DNA of 64,000 bases from Paratinospora sagittata (Eukaryota; Streptophyta; Magnoliopsida; Ranunculales; Menispermaceae), in assembly GCA_035771175.1 (NCBI GenBank), contig CM069589.1, positions 24,012,201 to 24,076,200 of the forward strand. Reading direction: 5' to 3'. The notes beneath the pieces are model-generated. The model searched no databases, was not told the DNA's origin, and was given only the letters and a program-made list of their open reading frames with translations. Both the position numbers and the translations under genes were made by a program. Of this stretch, positions 57,201 through 64,000 are shown piece by piece. Numbering within the stretch: position 1 is the first letter of the stretch; the number at the start of each line of letters is the position of its first letter.

Positions 57201-58821
57201 GAATCTAATCAGCAATCAAAATTCAAAAAGCCATAGTCATTTCTTTGGACGTATGATTTTAGTTATTCAAAAGACGTTTAAAATATCGTTTCTTCCTCTT
57301 TGCAACGCATTTTCAATCACTCAAATCGGAGACAGGAATAAAATGTTATGGCTATTTGAATGTTTTTTGCCGATCAATCAAATTACTTATCGGAAAAATC
57401 GTGAAGAAAAGTCAAAATAACCGTAACTTTTCATCCCGACTTTGATTTGAGTGATTGAAAAAGAATTGAAAATGTCTTTTGTCCGAATTTCTAACGCATG
57501 TTCAATCACACAAATTGGAGTAGAAATAAAAAAGTTGTGGTTATTTTAAAGTTTCATACCGATCATTCAATTACTTCGCGATTGAATCGGTAAGAAAAAT
57601 TCAAATAGACTTACAGTTAAATTCTGACACTGATATGAGTTAATAAAAAGGCGTTGAAAATATTGTTTATTCTTCTTTCCAAGGAATGTGCATTCACTTA
57701 AATTGGAGTCCGGAAGAAAACGTTATGGCTATTTGAATGTTTGTTACCCATTGACCAACGTACTTATGAATCTAATCAGCAATCAAAATTCAAAAAGCCG
57801 TAGTCATTTCTTTGGACGTATGATTTTAGTTATTCAAAAGACGTTTAAAATATCATTTCTTTCTCTTTGCAACGCCTTTTCAATCACTCAAATCGGTGAC
57901 AGGAATAAAATGTTATGGCTATTTGAATGTTTTGTGCCGATCAATCAAATTACTTATCGAAAAAATCGTGAAGAAAAGGCAAAATAACCGTAACTTTTCA
58001 TCCCGACTTTGATTTGTGTGATTGAAAAAGAATTGAAAAAGTTTTTTCTTCGAATTTCTAACGCATGTTCAATCACACAAGTTGGAGCCGAAATCAAAAA
58101 GTTGTGGTTATTTTAAAGTTTCACCCCGATCATTCAATTACTTCGCGATTGAATCGGTAAGAAAAATTCAAATAAACTTAAAGTTAAATCCTCACACTAA
58201 TATGATTTAATAAAAAGGCGTTGAAAATATTGTTTATTCTTCTTTCCAAGGAATGTGGATTCACTCAAATTGGAGTCCGGAAGAAAACGTTATGGCAATT
58301 TGAATGTTTGTTACCCATTGACCAACGTACTTATGAATCTAATCAGCAATCAAAATTCAAAAAGCCATAGTCATTTCTTTGGACGTATGATTTTAGTTAT
58401 TCAAAAGACGTTTAAAATATCGTTTCTTCCTCTTTGCAACGCATTTTCAATCACTCAAATCGGAGACAGGAATAAAATGTTATGGCTATTTGAATGTTTT
58501 TTGCCGATCAATCAAATTACTTATCGGAAAAATCGTGAAGAAAAGTCAAAATAACCGTAACTTTTCATCCCGACTTTGATTTGAGTGATTGAAAAAGAAT
58601 TGAAAATGTCTTTTGTCCGAATTTCTAACGCATGTTCAATCACACAAATTGGAGTAGAAATAAAAAAGTTGTGGTTATTTTAAAGTTTCATACCGATCAT
58701 TCAATTACTTCGCGATTGAATCGGTAAGAAAAATTCAAATAGACTTACAGTTAAATTCTGACACTGATATGAGTTAATAAAAAGGCGTTGAAAATATTGT
58801 TTATTCTTCTTTCCAAGGAAT
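54286..58821. repeat. Two consecutive 2268-bp higher-order repeats in satellite 2
   Basis: Four 567-bp units of distinct types (54286-56553) are followed by the same four in the same order (56554-58821). Private variants repeat exactly 2268 bp apart, for example tcctcacactaatatgattt at 55921 and 58189, and tttgtgtgattg at about 55744 and 58012. Confidence 0.85.
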
Positions 58822-61800
58822 GTGCATTCACTTAAATTGGAGTCCGGAAGAAAACGTTATGGCTATTTGAATGTTTGTTACCCATTGACCAACGTACTTA
58901 TGAATCTAATCAGCAATCAAAATTCAAAAAGCTGTAGTCATTTCTTTGGACGTATGATTTTAGTTATTCAAAAGACGTTTAAAATATCATTTCTTCCTCT
59001 TTGCAACACATTTTCAATCACTGCAATCGGAGACAGGAATAAAATGTTATGGCTATTTTAATGTTTTTTGTCGATCAATCAAATTACTTATCGAAAAAAT
59101 TGTGAAGAAAAGTCAAAATAACTGTAACTTTTCATCCCGACTTTGATTTGAGTGATTGAAAAAGAATTGAAAAAGTTTTTTCTTCGAATTTCTAACGCAT
59201 GTTCAATCACACAAGTTGGAGCCGAAATCAAAAAGTTGTGGTTATTTTAAAGTTTCACCCCGATCATTCAATTACTTCGCGATTGAATCGGTAAGAAAAA
59301 TTCAAATAAACTTAAAGTTAAATCCTGACACTAATATGAGTTAATAAAAAGGCGTTGAAAATATTGTTTATTCTTCTTTCCAAGGAATGTGCATTCGCTC
59401 AAATTGGAGTCCGGAAGAAAACGTTATGGCAATTTGAATGTTTGTTACCCATTGACCAACGTACTTAGGAATCTAATCAGCAATCAAAATTCAAAAAGCC
59501 ATAGTCATTTCTTTGGACGTATGATTTTAGTTATTCAAAAGACGTTTAAAATATCGTTTCTTCCTCTTTGCAACGCATTTTCAATCACTCAAATCGGAGA
59601 CAGGAATAAAATGTTATGGCTATTTGAATGTTTTTTGCCGATCAATCAAATTACTTATCGGAAAAATCGTGAAGAAAAGTCAAAATAACCGTAACTTTTC
59701 ATCCCGACTTTGATTTGAGTGATTGAAAAAGAATTGAAAATGTCTTTTGTCCGAATTTCTAACGCATGTTCAATCACACAAATTGGAGTCGAAATCAAAA
59801 AGTTGTGGTTATTTTAAAGTTTCACACCGATCATTCAATTACTTCGCGATTGAATCGGTACGAAAAATTCAAATATACTTACAGTTAAATTCTGACACTG
59901 ATATGAGTTAATAAAAAGGCGTTGAAAATATTGTTTATTCTTCTTTCCAAGGAATGTGCATTCACTTAAATTGGAGTTCGGAAGAAAACGTTATGGCTAT
60001 TTGAATGTTTGTTACCCATTGACCAACGTACTTATGAATCTAATCTGCAATCAAAATTCAAAAAGCTGTAGTCATTTCTTTGGACGTATGATTTTAGTTA
60101 TTCAAAAGACGTTTAAAATATAATTTCTTCCTCTTTGCAACACATTTTCAATCACTGCAATCGGAGACAGGAATAAAATGTTATGGCTATTTTAATGTTT
60201 TTTGCCGATCAATCAAATTACTTATCGAAAAAATCGTGAAGAAAAGTCAAAATAACCGTAACTTTTCATCCCGACTTTGATTTGAGTGATTGAAAAAGAA
60301 TTGAAAAAGTTTTTTCTTCGAATTTCTAACGCATGTTCAATCACACAAGTTGGAGCCGAAATCAAAAAGTTGTGGTTATTTTAGAGTTTCACCCCGATCA
60401 TTCAATTACTTCGCGATTGAATCGGTAAGAAAAATTCAAATAAACTTAAAGTTAAATCCTGACACTGATATGAGTTAATAAAAAGGCGTTGAAAATATTG
60501 TTTATTCTTCTTTCCAAGGAATGTGCATTCACTCAAATTGGAGTCCGGAAGAAAACGTTATGGCAATTTGAATGTTTGTTACCCATTGACCAACCTACTT
60601 ATGAATCTAATCAGCAATCAAAATTCAAAAAGCCGTAGTCATTTCTTTGGACGTATGATTTTAGTTATTCAAAAGACGTTTAAAATATCATTTCTTCCTC
60701 TTTGCAACGCCTTTTCAATCACTCAAATCGGTGGCAGGAATAAAATGTTATGGCTATTTGAATGTTTTTTGCCGATCAATCAAATTACTTATCGAAAAAA
60801 TCGTGAAGAAAAGGCAAAATAACCGTAACTTTTCATCCCGACTTTGATTTGAGTGATTGAAAAAGAATTGAAAAAGTTTTTTCTTCGAATTTCTAACGCA
60901 TGTTCAATCACACAAGTTGGAGCCGAAATCAAAAAGTTGTGGTTATTTTAAAGTTTCACCCCGATCATTCAATTACTTCGCGATTGAATCGGTAAGAAAA
61001 ATTCAAATAAACTTAAAGTTAAATCCTGACACTAATATGAGTTAATAAAAAGGCGTTGAAAATATTGTTTATTCTTCTTTCCAAGGAATGTGCATTCACT
61101 CAAATTGGAGTCCGGAAGAAAACGTTATGGCAATTTGAATGTTTGTTACCCATTGACCAACGTACTTATGAATCTAATCTGCAATCAAAATTCAAAAAGC
61201 TGTAGTCATTTCTTTGGACGTATGATTTTAGTTATTCAAAAGACGTTTAAAATATCATTTCTTCCTCTTTGCAACACATTTTCAATCACTGCAATCGGAG
61301 ACAGGAATAAAATGTTATGGCTATTTGAATGTTTTTTGCCGATCAATCAAATTACTTATCGAAAAAATCGTGAAGAAAAGTCAAAATAACCGTAACTTTT
61401 CATCCCGACTTTGATTTGAGTGATTGAAATAGAATTGAAAAAGTTTTTTCTTCGAATTTCTAACGCATGTTCAATCACACAAGTTGGAGCCGAAATCAAA
61501 AAGTTGTGGTTATTTTAGAGTTTCACCCCGATCATTCAATTACTTCGCGATTGAATCGGTAAGAAAAATTCAAATAAACTTAAAGTTAAATCCTGACACT
61601 GATATGAGTTAATAAAAAGGCGTTGAAAATATTGTTTATTCTTCTTTCCAAGGAATGTGCATTCACTCAAATTGGAGTCCGGAAGAAAACGTTATGCCTA
61701 TTTTAATGTTTGTTACCCATTGACCAACGTACTTATGAATCTAATCAGCAATCAAAATTCAAAAAGCCGTAGTCATTTCTTTGGACGTATGATTTTAGTT

Positions 61801-64000
61801 ATTCAAAATACGTTTAAAATATCATTTCTCTCTCTTTGCAACGCCTTTTCAATCACTCAAATCGGTGACAGGAATAAAATGTTATGGCTATTTGAATGTT
61901 TTGTGCCGATCAATCAAATTACTTATCGAAAAAATCGTGAAGAAAAGGCAAAATAACCGTAACTTTTCATCCCGACTTTGATTTGTGTGATTGAAAAAGA
62001 ATTGAAAAAGTTTTTTCTTCGAATTTCTAACGCATGTTCAATCACACAAGTTGGAGCCGAAATCAAAAAGTTGTGGTTATTTTAAAGTTTCACCCCGATC
62101 ATTCAATTACTTCGCAATTGAATCGGTAAGAAAAATTCAAATAAACTTAAAGTTAAATCCTCACACTAATATGATTTAATAAAAAGGCGTTGAAAATATT
62201 GTTTATTCTTCTTTCCAAGGAATGTGGATTCACTCAAATTGGAGTCCGGAAGAAAACGTTATGGCAATTTGAATGTTTGTTACCCATTGACCAACGTACT
62301 TATGAATCTAATCAGCAATCAAAATTCAAAAAGCCATAGTCATTTCTTTGGACGTATGATTTTAGTTATTCAAAAGACGTTTAAAATATCGTTTCTTCCT
62401 CTTTGCAACGCATTTTCAATCACTCAAATCGGAGACAGGAATAAAATGTTATGGCTATTTGAATGTTTTTTGCCGATCAATCAAATTACTTATCGGAAAA
62501 ATCGTGAAGAAAAGTCAAAATAACCGTAACTTTTCATCCCGACTTTGATTTGAGTGATTGAAAAAGAATTGAAAATGTCTTTTGTCCGAATTTCTAACGC
62601 ATGTTCAATCACACAAATTGGAGTAGAAATAAAAAAGTTGTGGTTATTTTAAAGTTTCATACCGATCATTCAATTACTTCGCGATTGAATCGGTAAGAAA
62701 AATTCAAATAGACTTACAGTTAAATTCTGACACTGATATGAGTTAATAAAAAGGCGTTGAAAATATTGTTTATTCTTCTTTCCAAGGAATGTGCATTCAC
62801 TTAAATTGGAGTCCGGAAGAAAACGTTATGGCTATTTGAATGTTTGTTACCCATTGACCAACGTACTTATGAATCTAATCAGCAATCAAAATTCAAAAAG
62901 CTGTAGTCATTTCTTTGGACGTATGATTTTAGTTATTCAAAAGACGTTTAAAATATCATTTCTTCCTCTTTGCAACACATTTTCAATCACTGCAATCGGA
63001 GACAGGAATAAAATGTTATGGCTATTTTAATGTTTTTTGTCGATCAATCAAATTACTTATCGAAAAAATTGTGAAGAAAAGTCAAAATAACTGTAACTTT
63101 TCATCCCGACTATGATTTGTGTGATTGAAAAAGAATTGAAAAAGTTTTTTCTTCGAATTTCTAACGCATGTTCAATCACACAAGTTGGAGCCGAAATCAA
63201 AAAGTTGTGGTTATTTTAAAGTTTCACCCCGATCATTCAATTACTTCGCGATTGAATCGGTAAGAAAAATTCAAATAAACTTAAAGTTAAATCCTGACAC
63301 TGATATGAGTTAATAAAAAGGCGTTGAAAATATTGTTAATTCTTCTTTCCAAGGAATGTGCATTCACTTAAATTGGAGTCCGGAAGAAAACGTTATGGCA
63401 ATTTGAATGTTTGTTACCCATTGACCAACGTACTTATGAATCTAATCAGCAATCAAAATTCAAAAAGCCGTAGTCATTTCTTTGGACGTATGATTTTAGT
63501 TATTCAAAAGACATTTAAAATATCATTTCTTTCTCTTTGCAACGCCTTTTCAATCACTCAAATCGGTGACAGGAATAAAATGTTATGGCTATTTGAATGT
63601 TTTGTGCCGATCAATCAAATTACTTATCGAAAAAATCGTGAAGAAAAGGCAAAATAACCGTAACTTTTCATCCCGACTTTGATTTGAGTGATTGAAAAAG
63701 AATTGAAAAAGTTTTTTCTTCGAATTTCTAACGCATGTTCAATCACACAAGTTGGAGCCGAAATCAAAAAGTTGTGGTTATTTTAAACTTTCACCCCGAT
63801 CATTCAATTACTTCGCGATTGAATCGGTAAGAAAAATTCAAATAAACTTAAAGTTAAATCCTGACACTAATATGAGTTAATAAAAAGGCGTTGAAAATAT
63901 TGTTTATTCTTCTTTCCAAGGAATGTGCATTCGCTCAAATTGGAGTCCGGAAGAAAACGTTATGGCAATTTGAATGTTTGTTACCCATTGACCAACGTAC

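Larger units (their letters stand above)
47971..64000. repeat. Satellite 2 array: 567-bp units, each three diverged submonomers of about 189 bp
   Basis: From 48616 the unit start gtgcattcac (or variant) recurs every 567 bp without drift (49183, 49750, 50317, 50884, 51451 ... 63925), about 27 units plus a longer first piece. Inside a unit three related blocks follow each other: gttatggcaatttgaatg at 51485, gttatggctatttgaatg at 51675, gttgtggttattttaaag at 51864, then the next unit at 52052. The spacings are 190, 189 and 188 bp. The units at the left edge (47971-50316) are more diverged, those further in are near-identical within types. As 567 is divisible by three, similar short frames recur, but they begin at GTG and I see no coding evidence. 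Confidence 0.95.

Noticed and set aside
50884..63657. About twenty repeated plus-strand frames of 79-99 residues in satellite 2
   Set aside because: They recur because the 567-bp period is divisible by three. They start at GTG and not ATG, several are cut by stops, and the changes between units fall on all codon positions.
1..64000. tRNA, rRNA or host protein genes
   Set aside because: I scanned for conserved motifs and long non-transposon frames on both strands and recognised none. A tRNAscan or Infernal run would settle it.

Overview
The window looks like heterochromatin from a flowering plant, most likely a eudicot (peri)centromere. I see no host gene. It contains three decayed copies of one LTR retrotransposon family, all coding on the minus strand, plus loose LTR pieces and two unrelated tandem satellites. 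The family is Ty3/gypsy: its order is gag-protease-RT-RNase H-integrase, its primer-binding site matches initiator tRNA-Met, and its integrase ends in a chromodomain. I place it among the chromoviruses, most like the Tekay/Del lineage, from remembered motif patterns only. The species cannot be named from the sequence.

Layout: 1-269 is an LTR end in the opposite orientation. 270-3792 is satellite 1, with units of about 1.16 kb. 3793-13191 is element 1. 13188-14502 is satellite 1. 14503-24822 is element 2. 24823-27642 is satellite 1. 27643-29067 is a plus-sense solo LTR, and 29068-29359 holds scrambled LTR ends with a palindrome. 29357-39779 is satellite 1, about nine units. 39780-47970 is element 3, cut off at its 5' end. 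47971-64000 is satellite 2, with 567-bp units of three diverged submonomers of about 189 bp and a higher-order arrangement; it runs off the window.

The most unusual feature is an additional ORF (aORF) between the 5' LTR and gag. It is uninterrupted (526 codons) in element 3, while gag-pol is broken in every copy. In every copy where the site survives, the aORF start codon and the gag start codon are each preceded by a pyrimidine tract ending in CAG, exactly 7 nt before the ATG. This suggests that two alternatively spliced mRNAs are made from one LTR promoter. That is inference: no transcript is visible here.

Second-rank observations are a 1.4-kb internal gag-PR-RT duplication in element 2, LTRs with a 20-bp minisatellite of variable copy number next to the TATA box, microhomology or filler DNA at satellite/LTR joints, and a satellite 1 core dense in a 12-bp palindrome. 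None of the three elements can make a full gag-pol protein.
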